Origin: DASRFR01 sp035651455
Lineage (GTDB): Bacteria; Acidobacteriota; Terriglobia; Terriglobales; Acidobacteriaceae
Direction: 5' to 3'
Assembly: GCA_035651455.1 (NCBI GenBank)
Contig: DASRFR010000041.1
Coordinates: forward strand, 1 to 54,258
Length of the DNA stretch: 54,258 nt
Part shown: piece after piece, positions 18,093 through 26,261 of the stretch
How positions within the stretch are numbered: the stretch's first letter is position 1
Layout of the letters: each line of letters starts with the position of its first letter
The notes under the pieces: generated by a model
The model's database searches: none
What the model saw: only the letters and a program-made list of their open reading frames with translations
What the model was told of the DNA's origin: nothing
Made by a program: the position numbers and the translations under genes

Positions 18093-18518
18093 TTGGCGAC
18101 CGTGCCTTCCCAATTCCGGCCCCATCCGAACCTGAGCGATACGGTCAACCGCCACATTGTGCAATCAGAAATTGAGGGGGGAGTTTCCTTGCAGGATCTG
18201 CCGCCGGAAACTACCCTGCTCATTCTTACCCAGCACAGTTGCTATACGGTTACTCTGCAGGGAGAAGGTCAGGTTTTGATCTCAGGTCATCCACAGTTTT
18301 GCCCCGAGCCCGTACTGGTCACACTCGAGGGCAGCACCTGGGGCGGGTCCATGCTTAAGTCCCGCTACATCGGACGTGGCATGCATCTCGAATTCCGTCA
18401 TCCTCGCTATCCCGTTCCTATCGTCACTTCGCGCATTGAGGAAATTCAGCCGCTCGGTGGGATTCCGCATGGCGGTCAGGACCGGCGTGCGCATCACACC
18501 GCCCCAACTCAGTGCTGA
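18093..18518 (+). CDS. Small conserved-looking protein of unknown function
   Basis: 141 residues, likely beta-rich: alternating hydrophobic stretches TLLILTQHSCYTVTLQ, GQVLISGHPQF, EPVLVTLEGSTWGGSML and a PIVTSRIEEI end suggest a small barrel, followed by a His/Arg-rich tail. It has no signal peptide. The start is a TTG at 18093 (GAGG about 8 bases upstream) or GTG at 18102. The 3' end overlaps the convergent UdgX gene by 10 bases. I have an impression of similar small proteins in other Acidobacteria, but cannot name the family. Confidence 0.6.
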   Translation: MATVPSQFRPHPNLSDTVNRHIVQSEIEGGVSLQDLPPETTLLILTQHSCYTVTLQGEGQVLISGHPQFCPEPVLVTLEGSTWGGSMLKSRYIGRGMHLEFRHPRYPVPIVTSRIEEIQPLGGIPHGGQDRRAHHTAPTQC

Positions 18519-19219
18519 AGTAACCTCGCCACTTTTTGCAGATCGCCCACGAAACGTTGCATCTCCGCATGACGATCCTTTTCAGCAGGCATACGCAGTA
18601 GAGCAGAAGGGTGGATGGTTGCGACGATCTTCTTTGCCAGCGGCGACGACACAATCTCCCCGCGTTGACGCGTCACACTGAAATTATTGCCGAGGATTGC
18701 GTGTGCGGCAGTGGCTCCCAGGCAGACGAGCACGTCGGGTTTGACAGCGGCCAGTTCCGCTTCAAGCCAAGGGCGGCAGGCGTGGATTTCTGTGGCGCGA
18801 GGCTTCTTGTGAATGCGACGCTTGCCGCGCTCGTCGCGTGCCCACTTGAAATGTTTAACTACGTTGGTCACGTACACCAGATCGCGATCAATCCCCGCTT
18901 CAGCGAGAGCGCGATCCAAAAGCATTCCCGCAGGCCCGACGAAAGGCCGACCGACGATATCTTCGCGATCTCCTGGCTGCTCGCCCACGAACATGATGCG
19001 GGCGCTGGTTTTCCCTTCGCCGAAGACGGTCTGTGTGCCTGTTTTCCACAAGTCGCACGCCTTACAATGCGCCGCTGCCGCACGAAGTTCTTGCAGGCTG
19101 CCATGTTCGGGGACGGGGGCTCTTCCTGTTGAAACAATTCGAAGTTGAGTTGAAGAGCGCGTTTCCGCAATGTCTGCTTGCGGCGGGCGTTTCCTTATCG
19201 CATTGGACCGGGGGCACAC
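18509..19219 (-). CDS. udgX: UdgX-type uracil-DNA glycosylase (iron-sulfur, covalent trapping)
   Basis: 236 residues. This is a family 4-like uracil-DNA glycosylase with four cysteines for a 4Fe-4S cluster: C52 and C55 (CKAC), C148 and C166 (17 residues between them). The active-site motif A is GEQPGDRED (residues 79-87) and the later loop is HPSALLR with H203. Most telling is KRRIH at 133-137: in mycobacterial UdgX this loop carries the His that bonds covalently to the abasic site after uracil removal. So the protein likely traps itself on uracil-containing DNA rather than turning over. The start is a GTG at 19219; the first 35 residues are poorly conserved in feel and a later start is possible. 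Confidence 0.85.
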   Translation of the reverse strand: MCPRSNAIRKRPPQADIAETRSSTQLRIVSTGRAPVPEHGSLQELRAAAAHCKACDLWKTGTQTVFGEGKTSARIMFVGEQPGDREDIVGRPFVGPAGMLLDRALAEAGIDRDLVYVTNVVKHFKWARDERGKRRIHKKPRATEIHACRPWLEAELAAVKPDVLVCLGATAAHAILGNNFSVTRQRGEIVSSPLAKKIVATIHPSALLRMPAEKDRHAEMQRFVGDLQKVARLLQH

Positions 19220-19700
19220 ACTGACACCTACTCAGTCTGATGTTGTCTCAAAATTTACGGTTGCTGATGGTATAGCGAGCGTTAGGCGGCGCTCATTTGT
19301 ACTGCACAGACTTTGGAGAAGGCGAGGAGCAGGTGTCAGAACTCCTGGCACCTGCTTTGAGTTGGCGGGTCTTTCGGAGAGTTGAACTTGGTTGAGCTAG
19401 CCTAGGGTCTATGACTGTCACTCAACAATCCCGTTAACTATGTAGGTGTACTAGGGAATTTCCTGTAAGTGCGTCCCCCAAATGAACGCTGGCAAATGAG
19501 AATCGAACTAGTGCGCGCCAATCCGCAACTCATCGAGGCAATGCCGCCCTCGGAAACCGCTGACTCCCTGTACAGCAAAGCAAGATGCGAAGTAAGGGGT
19601 GCACCTGATGGACGCTCGCGACTGGAAATTATAGCGTTACGTTTGTGACAACAACTCAAAAGCTGCCGGATGTTTTGCTGACGTTTGAAAGGAGTTCACA
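19220..19700. other. Intergenic region with hairpin, upstream of the sigma factor gene
   Basis: About 480 bases without a supported gene. It holds the promoters of the UdgX gene (leftward) and the sigma factor gene (rightward). The clearest structure is the near-perfect hairpin at 19329-19355. An AT-richer stretch (about 19625-19690) precedes the sigma factor start. Confidence 0.5.
19329..19355. repeat. Hairpin-forming inverted repeat
   Basis: GCAGGTGTCAG and CTGGCACCTGC form an 11-bp stem (one wobble pair) around a 5-base loop. Related words (GGTGCCTGACACC) occur at 48930-48942, and TGACACCTAC occurs near 19222, so this may be a dispersed palindromic repeat. Confidence 0.35.
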
Positions 19701-20456
19701 GTGAGTGTGGCTACGCAAAGCACAAGTCGAGTAGATTCCGAAGGGACCTTGATTCGCCGCGCGCAACGCGGCGACAACAATGCCTTCGCAAGTATCTTTA
19801 ACGTGCACAAACCTCGGGTTTATTCACTGTGTCTGCGCATGACCAATAATGTAGCCGAGGCAGAAGACCTGACGCAGGAAGCCTTTTTGCAGGTCTTCCG
19901 GAAGCTTCCTACCTTCCGCGGGGACTCGGCACTGTCTACCTGGATGTACCGTGTAGCTGTAAACACGGTGCTGATGTACTTCCGCAAGCGGGGCCGGCCG
20001 CAGTTATCGTTAGACGAGCCCGTCAATCCCAACGTCAAGACCAAAAAAAGGGAATATGGCTTCGATGATCAGCGGCTTGTGACCTCCATTGATCGCATCG
20101 CGCTCGCACGCGCGATTAAGGAGCTGCCTGACGGCTACCGCACCATTTTTTTGTTACACGAGGTGGAAGGGTACGAACATCGCGAAATTGCGCGTCGCCT
20201 GAAGTGTTCCGTCGGGAATTCCAAATCTCAGCTTCACAAGGCGCGCCTTAAAATGCGTGAAATTCTTAACCATTTGCCGGTTGCGACAGCGAGCGACAGC
20301 CCTGCTCAGGTGAAAGTTTCGAAGAACCGGAAGCCAATGGTAGTGACAATGACCTCCCATGGCCCTTCGCCGAAGCGAAAAGGTCGGCCGCAAACGGGAC
20401 AGCCCGTTTTTGTCCCATCGAATGCGGCTCGGCTAGACCTTGGAATTGCAGCGTAA
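19701..20456 (+). CDS. ECF-type RNA polymerase sigma factor (sigma-E-like)
   Basis: 251 residues. Region 2 is clear (VYSLCLRMTNNVAEAEDLTQEAFLQVFRKL...STWMYRVAVN), as is region 4 with its helix-turn-helix (LPDGYRTIFLLHEVEGYEHREIARRLKCSVGNSKSQLHKAR). About 60 residues after region 4 form a Lys/Pro-rich extension without obvious fold. The start is the GTG at 19701 with AAAGGAG 7 bases upstream. Such factors direct RNA polymerase to envelope or stress promoters and usually sit next to an anti-sigma gene; none is adjacent here, so control is either by an unlinked factor or by the tail. A strong terminator follows. Confidence 0.93.
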   Translation: MSVATQSTSRVDSEGTLIRRAQRGDNNAFASIFNVHKPRVYSLCLRMTNNVAEAEDLTQEAFLQVFRKLPTFRGDSALSTWMYRVAVNTVLMYFRKRGRPQLSLDEPVNPNVKTKKREYGFDDQRLVTSIDRIALARAIKELPDGYRTIFLLHEVEGYEHREIARRLKCSVGNSKSQLHKARLKMREILNHLPVATASDSPAQVKVSKNRKPMVVTMTSHGPSPKRKGRPQTGQPVFVPSNAARLDLGIAA

Positions 20457-20771
20457 AGTTTTTGCGGCGCGACATCGTCAACGAACATCCGCGGGTAGCA
20501 GGCGAAAGCTTGCTACCCGTATTTGTTTTCGCACAACGGGGCTGGTCATCGGTACAGATTCCGTGGCGGAGCTACTACAGTAAGTACTGGATGGAGGCGA
20601 GGGAGAAAAGCCGGTACATTAAATATGGCCCACCCAGCGCTGCCACGTCTCGACGAAACGCTGGCTAACGCGAGCCGATCGCGCAATTCCTCACAGAGCA
20701 CATCGTGCTCTGGAAGTGCGCGAATTTAGCCCTTGTGCTCCATTGAACCGGTACTTGTTGATCGGACCACA
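20457..20771. other. Intergenic region between sigma factor and GT4 gene
   Basis: About 315 bases. It holds the sigma-gene terminator (20492-20529) and a short hairpin CAGAGCAC/GTGCTCTG near 20694-20712. The rest should contain the promoter of the GT4-debranching pair; I see no gene in it. Confidence 0.5.
20492..20529 (+). terminator. Rho-independent terminator of the sigma factor gene
   Basis: A 12-bp stem (20492-20503 with 20508-20519, one G-T pair) with a GAAA tetraloop, followed by TATTTGTTTT. Confidence 0.8.
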
Positions 20772-21839
20772 ATGAGAATAGCCCAGGTAGCCCCGCTTTA
20801 CGAAAGTGTTCCTCCCAAACTTTATGGAGGCACCGAGCGCGTTGTCTCGTATCTTACAGAGGAACTGGTTAGCCAAGGCCATGATGTCACGTTGTTCGCG
20901 AGCGGCGACTCGATGACGAGCGCCACCTTAGTTCCCGTCGCCGCGGAGTCGTTGCGGCTCTCGCCCAATGTTGTGGACCAGTTGGCGCATCACGTCCTGC
21001 TACTCGAAGAAGTGTTCAGTCAAAGAGAGAATTTCGACATCATTCATTTTCATATTGACTATTTGCACTTTCCTCTCAGCCGTCGGGAGCCGATCACTCA
21101 CGTAACTACCTTGCACGGTCGCCTGGACATCCCAGACTTGGTACCACTCTATCGCACTTACCGTGACATGCCCGTTGTGTCTATCTCCGACGCTCAGCAG
21201 AGGCCGTTACCTTGGGCCAACTGGCAGGGCACGGTTTATCATGGGATGCCAGTGGACCGGCTGACTGCCCGTCCGGGCAAGGGCAACTATCTTGCGTTTC
21301 TCGGGCGGGTTTCGCCCGAGAAAGGCTTGGACGAGGCAATCAAGATCGCCAAGCTCGCGGGCATGCCGCTGAAGGTCGCAGCGAAGATTGACAAGAATGA
21401 TCGTGAATATTATGAGGCGGTGATCAAACCGCAGCTCAACGATCCCCTCCTCGAGTTTCTGGGCGAAATCGGTTACCCCGACAAGAATGAGTTCCTGGGC
21501 AACGCGACTGCTTTCCTTTTCCCGATTCAATGGCCCGAGCCGTTTGGGATGGTTCTAATGGAATCCATGGCGTGCGGTACGCCGGTTATCGCTTATGCCA
21601 ATGGTTCCGTTCCTGAACTGGTAGATGAGGGGGTGACCGGGCGTGTGGTGCGAAATGCGCAGGAGGCCGCGTTGGCCGTGCGCGACATTGCTGCACTTTC
21701 CCGTCAAGCGTGCCGCCTGCGATTTGAAGAACGATTTAGCGCGAAGCGTATGTGTAACGACTACATGGCCACCTACGAACGGCTCGTGAACGGGCAGTCC
21801 GAGCGGTTCACCATCACGCACGGGGTTCCAGTTGGTTGA
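20772..21839 (+). CDS. Glycosyltransferase family 4
   Basis: 355 residues from ATG 20772, chosen because the GT-B fold begins at once: MRIAQVAPLYESVPPKLYGGTERVV is the typical N-terminal donor-side start of GT4 enzymes. The C-terminal nucleotide-sugar domain carries LAFLGRVSPEKGLDEAI and PEPFGMVLMESMACGTPVIA, with the conserved E-x7-E pattern. The enzyme transfers a sugar from a nucleotide donor; donor and acceptor cannot be read from the sequence. It overlaps the next gene by 8 bases, which couples it to the debranching-type enzyme and suggests that both act on one alpha-glucan-like or similar glycan. Confidence 0.92.
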   Translation: MRIAQVAPLYESVPPKLYGGTERVVSYLTEELVSQGHDVTLFASGDSMTSATLVPVAAESLRLSPNVVDQLAHHVLLLEEVFSQRENFDIIHFHIDYLHFPLSRREPITHVTTLHGRLDIPDLVPLYRTYRDMPVVSISDAQQRPLPWANWQGTVYHGMPVDRLTARPGKGNYLAFLGRVSPEKGLDEAIKIAKLAGMPLKVAAKIDKNDREYYEAVIKPQLNDPLLEFLGEIGYPDKNEFLGNATAFLFPIQWPEPFGMVLMESMACGTPVIAYANGSVPELVDEGVTGRVVRNAQEAALAVRDIAALSRQACRLRFEERFSAKRMCNDYMATYERLVNGQSERFTITHGVPVG

Positions 21840-23982
21840 TGTAAATACCGCTCAACAATTCTACATTGCGACAACCGCGACTCCAGCGGACGATCGCCCT
21901 CGCGTTCTTAAATACGGAGACCTGTTCGCAGTTTTCAATCGCCATGGGGACGTCGAGCCTTCCGGCTTGGGCGAAGAAGGGCTGTTCTACGAAGGCACAC
22001 GGTTTCTTTCCGAGATGGTGCTCTACCTCGGGAATGCGCGACCGTTACTGCTTTCATCTACCATCACCCGGGATAATTTTTTATTCACCGCGGATCTCAC
22101 TAATGTTGACATTATCGATGACGACGAAGTCAGGATACCGCGCGGAACTCTGCATCTGCATCGCAGCAAGTTCTTATGGAATGGTACGTGCTACGACAAG
22201 TTTCGGATCGCCAACTACGGGTTGACTCCGATCACTGTTTCCTTGCGGCTGGCCTTTGACGCCGATTTCGCTGACATATTCGAAGTACGTGGAACTCGCC
22301 GCGACAAGCGCGGCTCACGACTAACAAACCGGACCACCCACAATTCTGTGGTGATGCCCTATGAAGGCCTGGATGGGGTACTGCGCAGCAGCCACCTGCG
22401 CTTTCAACCCGACCCCCGGCGCACCCGGGAGTCCGAGGTTGTCTTCGTTGCCGCGCTACGTCCGAAGGAGGAGGCCAGTTTCTATGTCACTACGTCTTGT
22501 CTTCCGGGCGACGAGCCCCCCGCCGATTGGGAAACCGCTTTTGTAACCGGCAAGGCAGAACTCGCAGCCGATGCTCCTGCTAGAGTGCAAATCAATAGTT
22601 CGAATGAGCAGTTCAATAATTGGATCAGTCGCTCGGTCGCGGATGTGCAAATGATGATCGAGGGCAATCCGGAAGAATCGTATCCTTATGCTGGCGTGCC
22701 ATGGTTCAGTACCGTGTTCGGCCGCGACGGCATCATCACTGCCTTGCAATGCCTGTGGTTAACACCCTCGTTAGCGAAGGGCGTTTTGCAGTACCTGGCG
22801 TCCAAGCAAGCGACCACGACCGATCCCGCCTCCGATGCCGAGCCTGGCAAGATCCTCCACGAGATGCGCAGGGGAGAAATGGCGGCTTTGGGAGAGGTTC
22901 CCTTCGGACTCTACTACGGCAGTGTGGATTCCACGCCGTTGTTCGTTCTCCTTGCCGGGGCTTATTATCAGCGTACCGCCGACCGCGAGTTCATTCGGGG
23001 ACTGTGGCCTCACGTACAGGCTGCCCTGGACTGGATTGATCATTTCGGGGACATAGACGGTGACGGCTTTGTTGAGTACGCACGCCATTCTACGAATGGT
23101 CTTGTGCAACAAGGCTGGAAGGATTCAAACGACTCTGTGTTCCACGCCGACGGGCGATTGGCCGAGGCGCCGATTGCGCTTTGCGAAGTGCAGGCCTACG
23201 TCTATGCCGCGAAGCTGCATGCAGCTCTTCTGGCGGACGCTTTAGGCTACAACGAGCGCGCAGCCGCTTTGCAAGCCGAGGCAGAGAAAATCAGATGCGA
23301 ATTTGAAGACAAGTTCTGGTGCGAAGAAATCGGCACCTATGCCATTGCGCTTGACGGTAAAAAACGGCAGTGTCGCGTGAGGACTTCAAATGCTGGGCAG
23401 TGCCTGTTCAGCGGTATTGTTGGCGCGGAGCACGCGGCGCGCGTCGCCCAGGACCTGCTCGGTCCAGACTTCTTCTCCGGTTGGGGCGTTCGCACTGTGG
23501 GATCGCGAGAAATCAGGTACAACCCTCTTTCCTATCACAACGGCTCGGTATGGCCGCACGACAACTCCATCATTGCGCTTGGATTGTCCAAATATGGTTT
23601 CAAAGATCTGGCGTCGCGGATTTTCTCCGGTCTGCTGGACGCAAGCGTGTTCGTCGATCTCCATCGCCTGCCGGAACTGTTTTGTGGCCTTCACCGCCGC
23701 GCTGGGGAAGGTCCGACCCTATATCCTGTCGCTTGTTCGCCGCAGGCGTGGGCCGCGGCATCCGTTTTCCTTCTGCTGGAAGCTTGTTTAGGCATTTCGA
23801 TTGATGCGGAGAACAAGCGCATCGTTCTCGAATCGCCCTATTTGCCGGAACATATCCGCGAACTGTGGATCAAGGGAATTGAAATCAAAGGCGGGCGCGT
23901 TGACCTGTTTCTTGAGAGACGTGAAGCCGTGCGCGTTCACGTCCTCGAAAATCCCGGGCAGGTGCAGGTTGTAGTTAAGTAA
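21832..23982 (+). CDS. Amylo-alpha-1,6-glucosidase/glycogen-debranching-like enzyme
   Basis: 716 residues. The N-terminal beta-rich domain (LKYGDLFAVFNRHGDVEPSGLGEEGLFYEGTRFL) is the GDE_N-like domain found with bacterial debranching-type enzymes. The C-terminal part is an (alpha/alpha)6 toroid with WFSTVFGRDGIITALQ, LVQQGWKDSNDSVF and YNPLSYHNGSVWPHDNS, the last two being acid-containing active-site segments in this family. It should hydrolyse a glucoside or a related branch linkage. It has no signal peptide, so it is cytoplasmic. The start is the TTG at 21832, inside the end of the GT4 gene. It ends 13 bases from a convergent gene. The substrate may be a cassette-specific glycan rather than glycogen. 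Confidence 0.88.
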   Translation: MVDVNTAQQFYIATTATPADDRPRVLKYGDLFAVFNRHGDVEPSGLGEEGLFYEGTRFLSEMVLYLGNARPLLLSSTITRDNFLFTADLTNVDIIDDDEVRIPRGTLHLHRSKFLWNGTCYDKFRIANYGLTPITVSLRLAFDADFADIFEVRGTRRDKRGSRLTNRTTHNSVVMPYEGLDGVLRSSHLRFQPDPRRTRESEVVFVAALRPKEEASFYVTTSCLPGDEPPADWETAFVTGKAELAADAPARVQINSSNEQFNNWISRSVADVQMMIEGNPEESYPYAGVPWFSTVFGRDGIITALQCLWLTPSLAKGVLQYLASKQATTTDPASDAEPGKILHEMRRGEMAALGEVPFGLYYGSVDSTPLFVLLAGAYYQRTADREFIRGLWPHVQAALDWIDHFGDIDGDGFVEYARHSTNGLVQQGWKDSNDSVFHADGRLAEAPIALCEVQAYVYAAKLHAALLADALGYNERAAALQAEAEKIRCEFEDKFWCEEIGTYAIALDGKKRQCRVRTSNAGQCLFSGIVGAEHAARVAQDLLGPDFFSGWGVRTVGSREIRYNPLSYHNGSVWPHDNSIIALGLSKYGFKDLASRIFSGLLDASVFVDLHRLPELFCGLHRRAGEGPTLYPVACSPQAWAAASVFLLLEACLGISIDAENKRIVLESPYLPEHIRELWIKGIEIKGGRVDLFLERREAVRVHVLENPGQVQVVVK

Positions 23983-23988
23983 GGGATC

Positions 23989-24005
23989 GAGCGCTTTATG
24001 CGCTC
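23989..24005. terminator. Small hairpin at the convergent gene ends
   Basis: GAGCGC (23989-23994) and GCGCTC (24000-24005) can pair around TTTAT, exactly where the debranching-type gene and the first CgeB-type gene meet. It is short and lacks a T-run. Confidence 0.3.
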
Positions 24006-25102
24006 TCGGCGGTCGGAGTTGCACTCTCCAGTTCTTTGAGCGGACACACATCGTTCACGTACTGCTCAAACTCTTCCGCCCGGTGTTGTGCCGTGTGCTC
24101 CCCTGATACCCGCTCGCGAGCGCATCGGCCGATAGTTCTCAGTTCTGACTCATCCATTTCCTGCAGGTACTCAACGACATTCGATGCCGACTCAGGAATC
24201 AGGATCTCGCTGCCGGGCGTCAAGAACGTCTCGATGCCCTCCCAGCGATCAGAAACGATAGTGGCACCACAGGCCGCGGCCTCGAACAGGCGGACGGAAG
24301 GGGAATACCCGGCCAGAGCCATGTCCTTACGGGTGACGTTGAGAGTTATGCGCGATGAAGAATAAAACGTCGCATGAAATTTCGGTTCCAGATGAATGAT
24401 TCGCTCGACATTGTAAGGCCATTTCAGGTCCTCAGGATATTGCGGACCCGCAACCACGAACTTTCGCCAGGGGAGGGATCGTGCGGGATCACATAAGAGG
24501 CGTTCGATGGTGGGCTGACGGTCTGTCGCGTAGGTTCCCATGTAGCTCATGTCGCAAGCGAATTGATCGCTTGGACAGGGACGATATTGCTCGGGATCAA
24601 ACGAGCAGTAGAGAGGTACCGCGCGTTGCGCGCCAAAGCGCGTTTCAAGTTCATTTAGCAGCGGACCTCCAGTAAAGCTGAAGTACAGATCGAAAGCTCC
24701 AACCTGCTTAAGGTTGAGGTATTCGGCGCCGCCTGCGCGCAATTTTCCGACGGTGATCGGAGTGTCGATGTCATAGAAAGCCTTAACCGGCACGCGCGAC
24801 TCAAGCACTTCATTGATTGCGTCAGCCGAATCCGGAAAGTAAGAGCCAACCATTGCCACATCGCAGTCCTGCAAATGACGCCTCACCTTAGGCAGCGCGT
24901 CTTTCCAGGTCTCATAAATGCAAACTCGGCAGAATGGGGGCTCCGGCATGTCCCGATTCGACGCATACCATTCCAGGTCATGCTCGAAGAAGACTAGCTC
25001 GTGCCCGCGTGCTTTCAGCGCCTTAGCCAACGAGCGGTATGTAGTTGCGTGCCCGTTTCCCCAGGAAGAGGTGATGGAAAGTCCGAAGATAAGGATCTTC
25101 AT
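23996..25102 (-). CDS. CgeB-type glycosyltransferase (first of three)
   Basis: 368 residues of the CgeB-like family (DUF3880-type N-terminal half plus Glyco_trans_1_2-type C-terminal half). It begins MKILIFGLSITSSWGNGHATTYRSLAKAL, with the GHATTYR segment typical of these N-termini. The C-terminal half has RITLNVTRKDMALAGYSPSVRLFEAAACGATIVSD and the downstream EILIPES segment. The name comes from a Bacillus spore-coat gene, but most homologues are simply glycosyltransferases. It is the last gene of the minus-strand run, 16 bases after the second CgeB gene. Confidence 0.88.
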   Translation of the reverse strand: MKILIFGLSITSSWGNGHATTYRSLAKALKARGHELVFFEHDLEWYASNRDMPEPPFCRVCIYETWKDALPKVRRHLQDCDVAMVGSYFPDSADAINEVLESRVPVKAFYDIDTPITVGKLRAGGAEYLNLKQVGAFDLYFSFTGGPLLNELETRFGAQRAVPLYCSFDPEQYRPCPSDQFACDMSYMGTYATDRQPTIERLLCDPARSLPWRKFVVAGPQYPEDLKWPYNVERIIHLEPKFHATFYSSSRITLNVTRKDMALAGYSPSVRLFEAAACGATIVSDRWEGIETFLTPGSEILIPESASNVVEYLQEMDESELRTIGRCARERVSGEHTAQHRAEEFEQYVNDVCPLKELESATPTAESA

Positions 25103-25118
25103 CCCGCTGCTCGCTGTC

Positions 25119-26261
25119 TCAGGCCCCAGGTTGCAGAAGGGGCTCTCCGTCGCAATTAACTTTTGGGTCTGTGGTAACCGGCCAGCGCCCTAAAACGCCC
25201 GTAATGCTTTTCAGAATTTTGTCGAATTGACGCGCTCGCAAATGATAGGTGTGATCGCGCAGCGCATGCAAGCGCATTGCACTTCCGATTTCTGCCGCTC
25301 TGGTGTTTGTAACTTCGCGGACAAAGCGAACTACGTCTTCCGCGCAATCAGCGACCAGAATCTCGTCGCCAGGACGAAAGAAACGTTCAATACCTCTCCA
25401 TGCGTCCGTAATCAGGCACACGCCGGCCCCGGCCCCTTCAAACACCCGGGTGGGCGGGGAGAATCCGACCTCTGCCATCGATTCACGAGTGACGTTCAAT
25501 ACCAGGGCCGCGGAACAGTTGATCCGGTTGTGATCTCCACTTCCTACATGACCGATCCAACGTACGTTCTTAGGCAAGTCGTATCCGCCCCATCCTTCCC
25601 CGCCGAGCAGGAAAGACTTCTCCGGAGCGCGGCGGGCAGCCTCAAAGAAGAATTCTTCAACTCGTTTCTCGCGATCAGGCAGCCGATGCCCAACGAATGC
25701 AAGATCGCAATAGTAAGTTGGATCGGGGGCGACGGGATGGTGTGTGTCGGGATCGAGGGCGTTGTAGATCGGATAGCAGTTTTTGGCTCCAAAAGCCTTG
25801 TACCTCTCCACCACGGGTTCGCCGCCGCCGTACGTGAAGATGAAGTCGTATTCTGGAATGCACCCGCGGAACGGGTCACCAGGGTCGTTGTGCACGCGAG
25901 CGAGCGTTGCCGGGGCGTCTACATCCCAGAATGCCACCCGAGTATTTTCGGATCTGCAATTCAATATCTCACGCTCCAGCCGCTCATCGTCGACACCTAC
26001 CCCGCTATGCTTTATCACGAGATCGGCATTCGCCGCTTCTGAAAGCAAACTGTCAATATCTCTCGGCGATTCATATACACGCACGTTCGCATACTCAACA
26101 TGCTCGAGATCCCGTTTCTGCAGCCGTCCATAGGCATCGGGCTCGGCGAAGGTAATCTCGTACCCAAGCTTGTGCAAATTCTTGTACATGCCGCGATAGT
26201 AAGTGCCCGCGCCATTCCAGTACAGCGACGTAATGCTGGATCCGAAAACGAACACTTTCAT
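25119..26261 (-). CDS. CgeB-type glycosyltransferase (second of three)
   Basis: 380 residues from ATG 26261. The start is fixed by AGGAG 9 bases upstream and by the 4-base ATGA overlap with the gene before it. The N-terminus MKVFVFGSSITSLYWNGAGTYYRGMY parallels the first CgeB protein (FG.SITS..NG..TYYR), and the C-terminal half has LVLNVTRESMAEVGFSPPTRVFEGAGAGVCLITD. It is a clear but well-diverged paralogue. The two probably add different sugars, or the same sugar at different positions, of one glycan. Confidence 0.88.
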   Translation of the reverse strand: MKVFVFGSSITSLYWNGAGTYYRGMYKNLHKLGYEITFAEPDAYGRLQKRDLEHVEYANVRVYESPRDIDSLLSEAANADLVIKHSGVGVDDERLEREILNCRSENTRVAFWDVDAPATLARVHNDPGDPFRGCIPEYDFIFTYGGGEPVVERYKAFGAKNCYPIYNALDPDTHHPVAPDPTYYCDLAFVGHRLPDREKRVEEFFFEAARRAPEKSFLLGGEGWGGYDLPKNVRWIGHVGSGDHNRINCSAALVLNVTRESMAEVGFSPPTRVFEGAGAGVCLITDAWRGIERFFRPGDEILVADCAEDVVRFVREVTNTRAAEIGSAMRLHALRDHTYHLRARQFDKILKSITGVLGRWPVTTDPKVNCDGEPLLQPGA

